DNA of 64,000 nt from contig NZ_BAGD01000061.1 in the NCBI RefSeq assembly GCF_000308635.1, forward strand, positions 124,001 to 188,000, given 5' to 3'. Under the pieces are notes generated by a model. That model searched no databases. It saw only the letters and a list, made by a program, of their open reading frames with translations, and had not been told where the DNA came from. A program made the position numbers and the translations under genes. This stretch comes from Nocardia otitidiscaviarum NBRC 14405. Its GTDB lineage: Bacteria; Actinomycetota; Actinomycetes; Mycobacteriales; Mycobacteriaceae. Below are positions 39,381 to 53,011 of this stretch, piece by piece (the first letter of the stretch is position 1; the number at the start of each line of letters is the position of its first letter).

Positions 39381-40988
39381 GTGTCCGAACTGCTGATTCG
39401 CGATATCGACATCATCGACGGGACGGGCGCGCCGCGACGGCGCGGCGACGTCCTGGTCGACGGCGGCCGCATCACCGCCCTCGCCGAACCCGGCTCGATC
39501 GCCGCTGCCGACCGGGTGATACCGGGTGAATCCCTGGTTCTCACTCCGGGTTTCATCGATATGCACGCCCACTCCGATCTGCACCTGCTCACCGATCCGG
39601 GCCACTTCCCCAAACTCAGCCAGGGGGTGACGACCGAGGTGATCGGGCAGGACGGCCTGTCCTACGCACCCGTCGACGGGCCCACCCTCGATATCGTGCG
39701 CCGCCAGATCGCCGGGTGGAACGGCAATCCGGATCTCGACTTCGACTGGCGCACGGTGGGGGAGTACCTGGACCGGCTGGACCGGGGCATCACCCCCAAT
39801 GCCGCCTACCTGGTGCCGCAGGGCACGCTGCGGCTGCTCGTCGTCGGCCCGGAGCAGCGGCCCGCCACACCCACCGAGATCGACCTCATGCGTGAACTGC
39901 TCGCGCGCAGCCTGGCCGAGGGCGCGGTCGGCATGTCCAGCGGCCTCACCTATACGCCCGGAATGTATGCCGACACCGACGAATTGGCGGCTTTGTGCGA
40001 GGTGGTCGCGGCGGCGGGCGGCTTCTACGCCCCGCACACCCGCTCCTACGGGAAGGGCGCACTGGCCGCCTACGCCGAGATGATCGGGTTGGCCCGGCGC
40101 ACCGGCTGCGCGGTGCACCTCACCCACGCCACCATGAACTTCGGCGAGAACCGCGGGCGCGCACCGGAACTGCTCGCCATGATCGACGACGCACTGGCCG
40201 AGGGCTGCGATATCAGCCTCGACACGTACCCGTATCTGCCCGGCTCCACCACGCTGTCGGCGCTGCTGCCGAGCTGGGTCATGTCCGGCGGGCCGGATGC
40301 CGCGCTGGCCCGCATCGCCGACCCGGTCCAGCGGGTGCGCATCGCCGCCGACGTCACCGTGAACGGCTCGGACGGTTGCCACGGCGTGACCGTCGACTGG
40401 GACACCATCCAGCTCAGCGGCGTGCGCAACCCCGAACTCGGAGCGTACGTCGGCCGCACCGTCAGCGAGATCGCCGTCGACCGCGACCTGCCGCCGGTGG
40501 CGGTGTTCTTCGACCTGCTGACCCGAGACCAGTTGGGCACCACCATTCTTCAGCATGTCGGCCACGAGGAGAACGTGCGCGCCATCATGCGCCACCCGCG
40601 TCACATGGGCGGCAGTGACGGCCTGCTCGTCGGTGAGCGGCCGCATCCCCGGGCGTGGGGCACCTTCCCGCGCTACCTCGGGCACTATGTGCGCGAACTC
40701 GGGCACCTGGAACTCGAGGACTGCGTCAACCACCTCACCGGACGGCCCGCCGAGCGGCTGCGACTGCGCGACCGCGGGCTCATCCGTGCCGGGTACGCCG
40801 CCGATCTGGTGATCTTCGATCCGGCGACCATCGCCGACACCGCCACCTTCGAGCAGCCGAAACAGCAGGCGCGCGGCATTTCCCACGTACTCGTCAACGG
40901 CGTCTTCGCCCTCGACGAGGGCAGACCCACGGGCGCGCTGGCCGGTCGCGCGCTGCGCATGAATTCCGAGCGGAAGGAGACCCGGTGA
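39381..40988 (+). CDS. N-acyl-D-amino-acid deacylase family amidohydrolase
   Basis: A metal-dependent amidohydrolase of 535 residues of the D-aminoacylase family. The first metal motif HAHSD is near residue 62, a central HLTHATMNFGEN segment supplies further ligands, and GGSDGLL near 415 carries the catalytic Asp. The small beta-sandwich of the family surrounds the barrel (ELLIRDIDIIDGTG at the start, ADLVIFDP near the end). It would cleave the acyl group from an N-acyl-D-amino acid; N-acetyl-D-glucosaminate fits the surrounding genes. GTG at 39381. Its stop overlaps the aldolase start by GTGA. Confidence 0.85.
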   Translation: MSELLIRDIDIIDGTGAPRRRGDVLVDGGRITALAEPGSIAAADRVIPGESLVLTPGFIDMHAHSDLHLLTDPGHFPKLSQGVTTEVIGQDGLSYAPVDGPTLDIVRRQIAGWNGNPDLDFDWRTVGEYLDRLDRGITPNAAYLVPQGTLRLLVVGPEQRPATPTEIDLMRELLARSLAEGAVGMSSGLTYTPGMYADTDELAALCEVVAAAGGFYAPHTRSYGKGALAAYAEMIGLARRTGCAVHLTHATMNFGENRGRAPELLAMIDDALAEGCDISLDTYPYLPGSTTLSALLPSWVMSGGPDAALARIADPVQRVRIAADVTVNGSDGCHGVTVDWDTIQLSGVRNPELGAYVGRTVSEIAVDRDLPPVAVFFDLLTRDQLGTTILQHVGHEENVRAIMRHPRHMGGSDGLLVGERPHPRAWGTFPRYLGHYVRELGHLELEDCVNHLTGRPAERLRLRDRGLIRAGYAADLVIFDPATIADTATFEQPKQQARGISHVLVNGVFALDEGRPTGALAGRALRMNSERKETR

Positions 40989-41611
40989 CCACCGCCCTGG
41001 AGGTGATCCGCACCGATCGCGCGTTGACGGTGGTGCGTGCGCCCGAGATCCCCGACCCGCTCGCACTCGCGAATACCTTGGCGGGGGCTGGAATTCGAGC
41101 ACTGGAACTCACCTTCACCACCCACGGCGTGCTGGATTGCCTGCGCAAGGCCGCCGAGTCGGCGCACGCGGTGGTGGGTGCGGGCACGGTGCTCACCGCC
41201 GACCAGGCCGAGGCCGCCATCGACAGCGGCGCGCGCTTCCTGGTGACGCCCGGGCTGCGCCCCGCCGTCGCCGCGGTGGCCGTGCGGCGCGACATCCCGG
41301 TCGTCATGGGGGCTTTCACACCCAGCGAGGTCATGGCCGCACTCGATCTGGGCGCGGCGGCGGTGAAGATCTTCCCCGCCCGCGCCCTCGGGCCGGGCTA
41401 TCTGAAGGATCTGCGTGGCCCCTTCCCAGAGGTGGATCTCATTCCCTCCGGCGGTGTCAACGCGGCCAATGCCGTCGATTTCCTCGCGCACGGCGCGGTG
41501 GCCGTCACGGCCGGAACCGATGTCGTCGCACCCTCCGATGTCGCCGCGGGCCGCTGGTCCGCCATCGCCTCGCGCGCGGCCTCGTTCGTTCGATCCCTTG
41601 AAGTGAGGTAA
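40985..41611 (+). CDS. eda: KDPG aldolase (2-keto-3-deoxy-6-phosphogluconate aldolase)
   Basis: A class I aldolase of 208 residues with the Eda fold. Glu41 (ALELTFTT) and the Schiff-base Lys128 (AAVKIFPA) are both in place, with GAGTVLT and PSGGVN for phosphate binding. It splits KDPG into pyruvate and glyceraldehyde-3-phosphate, the last step of the proposed route. GTG at 40985 overlaps the preceding stop and AAGGAG lies upstream, so translation is coupled. The permease gene begins 3 bases after its stop. Confidence 0.93.
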   Translation: MTTALEVIRTDRALTVVRAPEIPDPLALANTLAGAGIRALELTFTTHGVLDCLRKAAESAHAVVGAGTVLTADQAEAAIDSGARFLVTPGLRPAVAAVAVRRDIPVVMGAFTPSEVMAALDLGAAAVKIFPARALGPGYLKDLRGPFPEVDLIPSGGVNAANAVDFLAHGAVAVTAGTDVVAPSDVAAGRWSAIASRAASFVRSLEVR

Positions 41612-41614
41612 CCC

Positions 41615-43060
41615 ATGGGCGCCACCGTCGACTGGCTGCGCACCACCACCCCCGGGCTGCTGGTGCTGTGCGGGCTCGCCATCGCCGTGCTGCTGCTCGC
41701 GATCATCCGGTTCAAACTCGAACCGTTCATCGCCCTGCTGCTCACCGGCCTCGGCCTGGCCCTGGCCGCCGGACTGCCGGTCTCCACCATTGTCGGAACA
41801 CCGTTGAAGGCCGGGGAATCCCTGCTGGAGACGGGATTCGGCGGCATTCTCGGCCATATCGCGGTCATCATCGGCCTCGGCACCGTGCTCGGCGCGATCC
41901 TGGAACGCTCCGGCGGCGCGGACGTGCTCACCGAGAAACTGCTGAAACTCTTCGGCGACCGGGGCGCTCCCATCGCCATGGGCCTGCTCGGCCTCATCTT
42001 CGGCATCCCGGTGTTCTTCGATGTGGGCATCTTCGTACTCGCGCCGCTGGTGTACGTGGCCGCCAAACGCGGGGGTCGGTCGCTGGTGTTGTACGCGATG
42101 CCCATGCTGGCGGGACTGTCCATGACGCACGCCTTCCTGCCGCCGCATCCGGGGCCGGTCGCCCTGGGCGGCCTGCTCGGGGTCAGCCTGGGCTGGCTCA
42201 TTCTGATCGGATTCGTCTGCGGCATCCCGGGTTTCATCGCGGCGGGCATCGTGTGGGGCGGCTGGATCGGCAAGCGCGTGCAGGTCGAGGTGCCCGAGGA
42301 CTTCCTGGTGCGGCCGCGCCAGTCGGCCGCCGGGGAGGGGCCCGGTACCGCGACCGACCCGAAAACCGGTGTGCTGGAACAGAAAGCGCCCTCCGTCGCG
42401 CTCATCGGGTCCATCATCGCCATTCCGCTGCTGCTCATCCTCGGCGCGACCTTCGGCAGCCAGATTCTCGACGACGGCTCGCGCGCGCTGGCCGTGCTGA
42501 CGTTCCTGGGCACGCCCGCCGTCGCCCTGCTGGTCGCGGTGCTCATCGCCTTCTACGTGCTCGGTATCCGGCGCGGGTCCAGCGTGCAGGAACTGGGTGT
42601 GCTCACCGGCGAATCGCTGCGGCCCATCGGCATGCTGCTGCTGGTCGTCGGCGCGGGCGCGTTCTTCGGAAAGGTCATCTCCGCCACCGGAATCGGCGCG
42701 GCACTGGCCGACACCATGTCCGCGGCCGGGCTGCCCGTCATCGTGCTGGCCTACCTGATCAGCTGCGGGCTGCGCATCGCGCAGGGATCGGCGACGGTCG
42801 CCATCGTCACCACCGGCGGCATCGTCGCCCCGTTGCTGGTCGACCAGGGATACTCGCAGCTGGCACTGGCGCTCATCGCCATGGCCATCGCGGCGGGCTC
42901 CATCATCCTCAGCCACGTCAACGACGGCGGCTTCTGGATCATCGCCAAGTACTTCAACCTCTCCGTCAAACAGACGCTGCAAACCTGGACGGTGCTCGAG
43001 ACGGTGCTGTCGGTGGTGAGTTTCGCGGTCGCGGGCCTGCTGTTCGCGCTCCTCGCCTGA
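41615..43060 (+). CDS. GntP-family gluconate-type permease
   Basis: A membrane transporter of 481 residues with 12 or more hydrophobic helices. GntP landmarks are LEPFIALLLTGLGLALAAGLP, GIPVFFDVGIFVLAPL, LSMTHAFLPPHPGPVA and the late SHVNDGGFWIIAKYFNLS. Members are proton symporters for gluconate, KDG-like sugar acids or D-serine. As the last gene of this operon it probably imports the substrate, here proposed to be a (N-acetyl-)glucosaminate or a related aldonic acid. The central loop (about residues 225-265) is charged and variable. A terminator follows at 43082. Confidence 0.93.
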   Translation: MGATVDWLRTTTPGLLVLCGLAIAVLLLAIIRFKLEPFIALLLTGLGLALAAGLPVSTIVGTPLKAGESLLETGFGGILGHIAVIIGLGTVLGAILERSGGADVLTEKLLKLFGDRGAPIAMGLLGLIFGIPVFFDVGIFVLAPLVYVAAKRGGRSLVLYAMPMLAGLSMTHAFLPPHPGPVALGGLLGVSLGWLILIGFVCGIPGFIAAGIVWGGWIGKRVQVEVPEDFLVRPRQSAAGEGPGTATDPKTGVLEQKAPSVALIGSIIAIPLLLILGATFGSQILDDGSRALAVLTFLGTPAVALLVAVLIAFYVLGIRRGSSVQELGVLTGESLRPIGMLLLVVGAGAFFGKVISATGIGAALADTMSAAGLPVIVLAYLISCGLRIAQGSATVAIVTTGGIVAPLLVDQGYSQLALALIAMAIAAGSIILSHVNDGGFWIIAKYFNLSVKQTLQTWTVLETVLSVVSFAVAGLLFALLA

Positions 43061-43081
43061 GGCGATCGACGGTGGTCGATG

Positions 43082-43105
43082 GCGGCGGGAGCCAGAGCCC
43101 GCCGC
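43082..43105 (+). terminator. Terminator of the GntP operon
   Basis: GCGGCGGG (43082-43089) pairs with 43098-43105 over an 8-base loop, followed by TATTA, 22 bases after the GntP stop. Confidence 0.65.
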
Positions 43106-43117
43106 TATTACTTCGCG

Positions 43118-43144
43118 CCGAATGTCCGATTCGGTGCGTAACCT
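43118..43144 (+). promoter_or_regulatory. Leaderless promoter with palindrome
   Basis: TAACCT (43139-43144) is a -10 whose RNA start would fall on the ATG at 43151. A perfect CCGAAT-GTCCG-ATTCGG repeat (43118-43134) lies just upstream, where an operator would block or recruit polymerase. Confidence 0.5.
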
Positions 43145-43150
43145 GGCTCT

Positions 43151-43657
43151 ATGACTGATGCCGGTGAACTCGCGAGAGCCCTCTCGAGCCTGTCCGATGC
43201 CGACGTGGCCGCCGTGGTGGCCGCCGCCACCGATGGTCGCGCCGCCCTGGGAGCGCTGCACGAGGTGGCGGCCTCACTGGCCGCGACCACCGGTCATGTG
43301 CCGGTCGCGGTGGGTGTGAGTACGGACACTCAGATTGGCGCGAACTATCCACAGCCCGACGCGCCGGGGGCGTTCGGGCAGGTCGGGGCCGCTCCTGTGA
43401 CCGCCGGCATACCGGAGCCGACGCCGGGTATCGAAGCGGTCGGGGGCTATTCGCCCGGTGGAGTCCCTACTTTCGAGTCAGTTCGCGATAAGGTCGAGCA
43501 GCGCTACGGCACCGCGCGGGGGATGGGCGAATTGGATCGGCAGACACCTGTGGGCCGCAGCGTCGCCGAACAGTGGGATGCGCGGGAGAAGGCCGCGCGG
43601 GAACGCCTCGAGCAGATCCGGAAATCGGTCCACGAACAGGACTCCGATCAGCCGTAG
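43151..43657 (+). CDS. Hypothetical protein, Gly/Pro-rich centre
   Basis: A protein of 168 residues that I do not recognise. The first 50 residues are helical and Ala-rich (ARALSSLSDADVAAVVAAATDG), the centre (about 60-105) is Gly/Pro-rich and likely disordered, and the last 60 residues are charged and helical (VRDKVEQRYG, REKAARERLEQIRKSVHEQ). No signal peptide or membrane span. It appears to be translated from a leaderless message and lies 41 bases before the next gene, perhaps in one operon with it. Confidence 0.65.
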   Translation: MTDAGELARALSSLSDADVAAVVAAATDGRAALGALHEVAASLAATTGHVPVAVGVSTDTQIGANYPQPDAPGAFGQVGAAPVTAGIPEPTPGIEAVGGYSPGGVPTFESVRDKVEQRYGTARGMGELDRQTPVGRSVAEQWDAREKAARERLEQIRKSVHEQDSDQP

Positions 43658-43698
43658 CCTGCGCGGGCGGTCCCGGATCAGCAGATGGGTGGAAGCCG

Positions 43699-44736
43699 AT
43701 GACCGAGCCGCGTGAGATCGCAGAACGACTCCTGGACGCCCAGGTCGAATACCTTGTCGGAGAAGTGAGCGGCGACCGGTTCGCCGAGGTGGTCGCCCGC
43801 GATGTGGAGGCCGTGCTCGGTGTCGCCGACACCATGGTCTTCCGCGAGGTCGTCGGCATCGACGAGGCCAAGCAGACCGTCGCCACTGTGATCAACCTGA
43901 TCGGCGGCAGCCCCGTACTGCGGGATGTGGTGAGCGTCTTCGCCGACTCCATCTACGACAATATCGCCGAGAACAACGACTACACCCTCGGTGACGTGGT
44001 GGACCGCGAACCCGTCGAACAGCTGCTGGAGAAGATCTTCGGCATGCACCAGGCGCAGGAGCGAATTCTGGAGCGGCTCACCGAGAGTCCGCTCATCGCC
44101 ACCGTGGCCTCGAAGTTCGTGGACAAGCTGATCAACGACTTCATGGAGTCCAATCGGCAGATGGCGGGCAAGATCCCGGGTGTGGGATCGCTGGTGTCGC
44201 TGGGCACCTCGGCCGCCAAGCAGGCGCGCAAGGCCGCCGAGAAGGCCGCCGGCGATGGCACCTTCCTCGGCGAAATGGCCGGTAAGGGAGCGCAATTCGC
44301 GCTGAAGCGCACCAACAACGCGATTCGCGAGATGTTGCGCGACGCGCCCGTGCACGACGCCGCCATGGAATTCTGGGATCTGCACGCCGGGGAGCCGGTG
44401 AGCGGTCTGCGCGAATACCTCTCGCAGCAGGAACTGCGCGAACTCGCGGTGATCATCTACCAGATCGCGCTCACCACTCGCGAGAAGGAGTACTTCGGGC
44501 TGCTCGTCGACGAATGTGTGGACGTGTTCTTCACCAAGTACGGCGATCACACCCTCGCCGCCATGCTGCCCGAACTCGGACTCTCGGGCGAGGACATCGC
44601 CGGGGAGATCCTGCGCTACGGTCCGGCGGTCATCGAGCAGGCCAAGCGAAACGGTGTGCTGTCCAAGCTGATTCGCGAGCGGCTGGAGCCGTTCTTCCTG
44701 TCCGAGCAGGTGCTGGGCATCCTCGCGGACGCCTGA
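43699..44736 (+). CDS. Conserved hypothetical helical protein
   Basis: A protein of 345 residues with no family that I can name. It is mostly helical and acidic, with paired segments (ERLLDAQVEYLVGEVSGDRF and VINLIGGSPVLRDVVSVFAD) and a central Gly-rich, weakly hydrophobic stretch PGVGSLVSLGTSAAKQARKAA that might contact a membrane. The C-terminal third (LREYLSQQELRELAVIIYQI onward) is again helical. There is no signal peptide and no catalytic motif. ATG at 43699 has GTGGAAG upstream. It probably forms an operon with the preceding small protein. Confidence 0.7.
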   Translation: MTEPREIAERLLDAQVEYLVGEVSGDRFAEVVARDVEAVLGVADTMVFREVVGIDEAKQTVATVINLIGGSPVLRDVVSVFADSIYDNIAENNDYTLGDVVDREPVEQLLEKIFGMHQAQERILERLTESPLIATVASKFVDKLINDFMESNRQMAGKIPGVGSLVSLGTSAAKQARKAAEKAAGDGTFLGEMAGKGAQFALKRTNNAIREMLRDAPVHDAAMEFWDLHAGEPVSGLREYLSQQELRELAVIIYQIALTTREKEYFGLLVDECVDVFFTKYGDHTLAAMLPELGLSGEDIAGEILRYGPAVIEQAKRNGVLSKLIRERLEPFFLSEQVLGILADA

Positions 44737-44853
44737 CCGGAGTGCGACGGCTCACAGTCGCGGCCGCGCTATGAGGCCGCGCACGGACCGGAGCGCCCCC
44801 GGCGCACCGGTCCGCCCCTCGGGCACAGTGGAAACAGAGCCCGAGGAGGAAAC

Positions 44854-45213
44854 ATGGAACTGCCGATCACCGGCCGGAACCTGTGCGTACTGTCGACGGA
44901 GCCACTGCTCGCCCTCGGCGTGGGCGAATACGAACTGCACATCGGCGGCGAACTCGCCGTGGAAACCTCCAACGGCATCGAACACTTCGTCGTGGGCGAC
45001 CCGACCCGCGACAACGGTGACCTGGTGGTCCTGCTCGACGGTGTGATCACCACGGCCACCGTCCCCGACTCCGGCGGCCTCCGCCTCACCCTGGACACCG
45101 GCCGCACGGTGGTGATCGAGCCGGACCGGTACTTCGAGGCATGGTCGCTCACCGGCCCGAACTACCTGGCCGTCTCCATGCCGGGCGGCGAACTCGCGGT
45201 CTGGTCCACCTGA
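44854..45213 (+). CDS. Small beta-rich hypothetical protein (DUF6188-like)
   Basis: A protein of 119 residues with a strong ribosome site (GAGGAGG before ATG). The pattern of short strands (LCVLSTEPLLALGVGEYELHIGGELAVE-type, then LRLTLDTGRTVVIEPD and AWSLTGPNYLAVSMPGGELAVW) is like that of DUF6188 proteins found widely in actinomycetes. The closing motif with Trp, GPN and PGGE is the best marker. The function is unknown; some relatives sit near contact-dependent toxins as possible immunity proteins, but nothing of that sort is adjacent here. Confidence 0.65.
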   Translation: MELPITGRNLCVLSTEPLLALGVGEYELHIGGELAVETSNGIEHFVVGDPTRDNGDLVVLLDGVITTATVPDSGGLRLTLDTGRTVVIEPDRYFEAWSLTGPNYLAVSMPGGELAVWST

Positions 45214-45247
45214 ACGGTGGCCTGACCGTACTCGTGCCGTGCGGCAC

Positions 45248-45739
45248 TCATTCCGTACGGCGCAGCACCGCGATGGGGAACCGGCGTGGGCTCAGGGCCT
45301 GGTAGGTGGCGAAGTTGGGGTAGCCGGCCACCAGCGTGCGCCAGTGTCGGTCGTACTCCACCTCGTCCTCGACCAGGCGCACCGCGACCGGCCACGTCTC
45401 CGGTCCGACCTGCACCTGTGCCGTGCCCGCGGCCATGAGGTTCTTCCACCAGTTCGGCGCGCCCGGGTTGCCGCCGTTGGAGCCGCAGACCAGCAGGTCG
45501 TCGCCGTCGCGGATGAGCATGAGCATGACCGGGCGGGGTTCGCCGGACTTGCGGCCGGGCACGGTCAGGCGGAAGACCGGTTTGCCCTCGAGGGTGGTGA
45601 AGCGGGAGCCGCCGAAACGGGTGTAGAGCCTGCCGTGCAGTCGCGCGTAGAACCGCGTCACCGGCCCGAGGCGGGTGCTCGCGAAGTGGTTGAACCGTCC
45701 GGTCAGTCGGAGCGGGACGTCGGATTGCTTGTCTGCCAT
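45248..45739 (-). CDS. Deazaflavin (F420)-dependent nitroreductase-family protein
   Basis: A split-beta-barrel protein of 163 residues of the DDN family. Landmarks are FRLTVPGRKSGEPRPVMLML, LVCGSNGGNPGAPNWWKNL and the terminal YPNFATYQALSPRRFPIAVL, which line the F420 site. Such enzymes reduce quinones or nitro compounds using reduced F420. It stands alone, convergent with the DUF6188-like gene and divergent from the phosphodiesterase gene. Confidence 0.9.
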   Translation of the reverse strand: MADKQSDVPLRLTGRFNHFASTRLGPVTRFYARLHGRLYTRFGGSRFTTLEGKPVFRLTVPGRKSGEPRPVMLMLIRDGDDLLVCGSNGGNPGAPNWWKNLMAAGTAQVQVGPETWPVAVRLVEDEVEYDRHWRTLVAGYPNFATYQALSPRRFPIAVLRRTE

Positions 45740-45904
45740 ACCTGTTCCTCGTGCCGGTGGCGGTGACGAACCCACCCTACCGACTGCTTGGTAGTTCGTC
45801 AGCGTCGTTCGCCTCGGCGGCGGCGCGCACCGCGGGCGGGCGGTGCTCGGGCCGACCGGGGCGTCGTCGCGGCAATCCCCTTGTCCGCCGTCTGTGATCT
45901 TGGG

Positions 45905-47059
45905 ATGGTGGGAGGCGTGTTCACTGTGCCGCGCTACGGACAGGCATCGCTGTCCGATCTGTTCCCTTCGCTCCTGGCCGGGTTGGGAATTCCGGGAGAG
46001 ACGGACCGGCTCGGACTGGGATTGGACGCGCGGCGCGTGTGCGTCCTGCTGATCGACGGGTTGGGCTCCGAACAGTTGGCCGAGCACGCCGATATCGCGC
46101 CATTCCTGGCCAGCGCCGATCCCCGGAGCCTGACCGCCGGATTCCCGACCACGACCACCACCAGCCTGACATCCCTGGGTGTCGGCGTGCCGCCGGGGGA
46201 GCACGGTCTGGTGGGGTACCTGCTGCGGGTGCCCGGACACGATCGGTTGATGACGCCGCTCAAGTGGGGCCTGTTCGGGGCCGGGCCGAAGGTCGATCTG
46301 CTGAAGGAACTGTCCCCGGAGGAATTCCAGCCCCGGGCGACGGTGTTCGAGCGGGCCGCGGCAGCCGGGGTCGCGGTCACCCAGGTCGGGCCGATTTTCC
46401 AGGCCGGATCGGGATTGACCCGGGCGGCCTTCCGCGGCAGCGACTTCCGCTTCGACGTCTCCATGGGCGATCTGGTGGACGGCGCGCTCACCGCGCTGCG
46501 ACAGGGCGACCGCTCCCTGGTCTACGCCTACCACGCCGACCTGGACACCACCGGCCACGTGCGCGGTCCGGGCTCACCGGCGTGGAAATTCGAGCTGACC
46601 AATGTCGATCGCGCCGCGCAGGCCATCGCCGAACGACTGCCCGCGGACGCCGCGCTGCTGGTCACCGCCGACCACGGCATGGTGGAGGTCGACGAGCGCA
46701 TCGACTTCGACACCGATCCGGCCCTGGCCGACGGCGTCGGCGATCTGGGCGGCGAACCCCGCGCCCGCCACGTCTACACCCTGGACGGCGCGGCCCCGGA
46801 TGTCGCCGCCGCCTGGTCCGAACTCCTCGGCGACCGGTTCGACGTGGTACTGCGCGCGGATGCCATCCAGCGCGGGTGGTTCGGTCCGGTCATCGCTCCG
46901 GAGAGTTTCGACCGCATCGGCGATCTGGTCGTGGTGGCCCGCCAGCGCGCGGGCATCGTGCGATCGGCCGTCGAACCGCTGCAATCCGGCATGGTCGGCC
47001 ATCACGGCTCGCTGACCTCGGCCGAAATGCATGTTCCGCTGCTGGTGTTCCGGCCCTGA
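45905..47059 (+). CDS. Alkaline phosphatase-superfamily phosphodiesterase/pyrophosphatase
   Basis: A metallo-hydrolase of 384 residues of the type I nucleotide pyrophosphatase/phosphodiesterase group. The metal-binding Asp is in VLLIDGLG, the nucleophile Thr in the PTTTTTSLTSLG run, HADLDTTGHVRGP gives Asp and His ligands, and TADHGMVEV and the late GHHGSLT complete the two-metal site. No signal peptide is seen, so a cytoplasmic role is likely; the substrate is unknown. ATG at 45905 is used; GTG at 45917 is possible and neither has a textbook ribosome site. Confidence 0.85.
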   Translation: MVGGVFTVPRYGQASLSDLFPSLLAGLGIPGETDRLGLGLDARRVCVLLIDGLGSEQLAEHADIAPFLASADPRSLTAGFPTTTTTSLTSLGVGVPPGEHGLVGYLLRVPGHDRLMTPLKWGLFGAGPKVDLLKELSPEEFQPRATVFERAAAAGVAVTQVGPIFQAGSGLTRAAFRGSDFRFDVSMGDLVDGALTALRQGDRSLVYAYHADLDTTGHVRGPGSPAWKFELTNVDRAAQAIAERLPADAALLVTADHGMVEVDERIDFDTDPALADGVGDLGGEPRARHVYTLDGAAPDVAAAWSELLGDRFDVVLRADAIQRGWFGPVIAPESFDRIGDLVVVARQRAGIVRSAVEPLQSGMVGHHGSLTSAEMHVPLLVFRP

Positions 47060-47100
47060 ACCGACCTCACGGGTCGGATCGGACACCCACGCGTGAATGA

Positions 47101-49390
<2,290 letters not shown>

Positions 49391-49394
<4 letters not shown>

Positions 49395-50286
49395 ACCCAC
49401 TGCACGAACAACTCTCGGCGCTGGACAAGGCGCACGTCCTCGCCGACGCGCTGCCCTGGTTGCAGAAGTTCCACGACAAGATCGTGGTCGTCAAATACGG
49501 CGGCAACGCCATGGTCGACGACGAACTCAAACGCGCCTTCGCCGCCGATATGGCGTTCCTGCGCACCGTCGGCGTACATCCGGTGGTGGTGCACGGCGGC
49601 GGTCCGCAGATCAGTGCCATGCTGACCAAACTCGGACTACAGGGCGAGTTCCGGGGCGGTTTCCGGGTCACCACACCCGAGGTGATGGATGTCGTGCGCA
49701 TGGTGCTCTTCGGTCAGGTGGGCCGGGAGCTGGTGGGGCTCATCAATGCGCACGGCCCGTACGCCGTCGGCATCTCCGGTGAGGACGCCCACCTGTTCAC
49801 CGCCACCCGCCGTACCGTCGACGTGGACGGCGTCGCCACCGATATCGGCCTGGTCGGCGACGTCACCTCCGTCAATCCCGATGCGGTGCTGGATCTCATC
49901 GGCGCGGGCCGTATTCCGGTGGTGTCCACCATCGCGCCCGATGCCGACGGCGTGGTGCACAACATCAATGCCGACACCGCCGCGGCGGCGCTCGCACAGG
50001 GTATCGGCGCGGAGAAACTCGTGGTGCTCACCGATGTCGAAGGGCTGTACACCGACTGGCCCGACCGGTCGTCGTTGACCAGCCGGATCGATACCGCCGA
50101 ACTCGAGAAGTTGCTGCCGCGCCTCGATGCGGGCATGGTGCCCAAGATGGAAGCCTGCCTGCGCGCCGTGCTCGGCGGGGTGCCGACCGCGCACGTGATC
50201 GACGGCCGGGTGCCGCATTCGGTGCTGCTGGAACTATTCACGGGGGAGGGCATCGGCACGATGGTCACCCCGGCTCAGGAGTATGT

Positions 50287-50290
<4 letters not shown>
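49391..50290 (+). CDS. argB: Acetylglutamate kinase
   Basis: Phosphorylates N-acetylglutamate; the usual feedback-controlled step of the pathway. It has 299 residues. [17 protein letters not shown] and [12 protein letters not shown] are amino-acid-kinase motifs. The extended N-terminal helix ([22 protein letters not shown]) is the feature of hexameric, arginine-inhibited enzymes, so inhibition by arginine is likely. Overlaps argJ and argD by ATGA on both sides. Confidence 0.97.
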
Positions 50291-52960
<2,670 letters not shown>

Positions 52961-53011
52961 AACCAAGTTTGATACGGCGGCGCGCTCCGGCGTTCGATCT
53001 ACGGTGGTCCC

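Noticed and set aside
40685..43261. 858-codon minus-strand open frame opposite the deacylase, aldolase and permease genes
   Set aside because: Spans three well-supported plus-strand genes and reads as low-complexity His/Gln/Asp shadow sequence.
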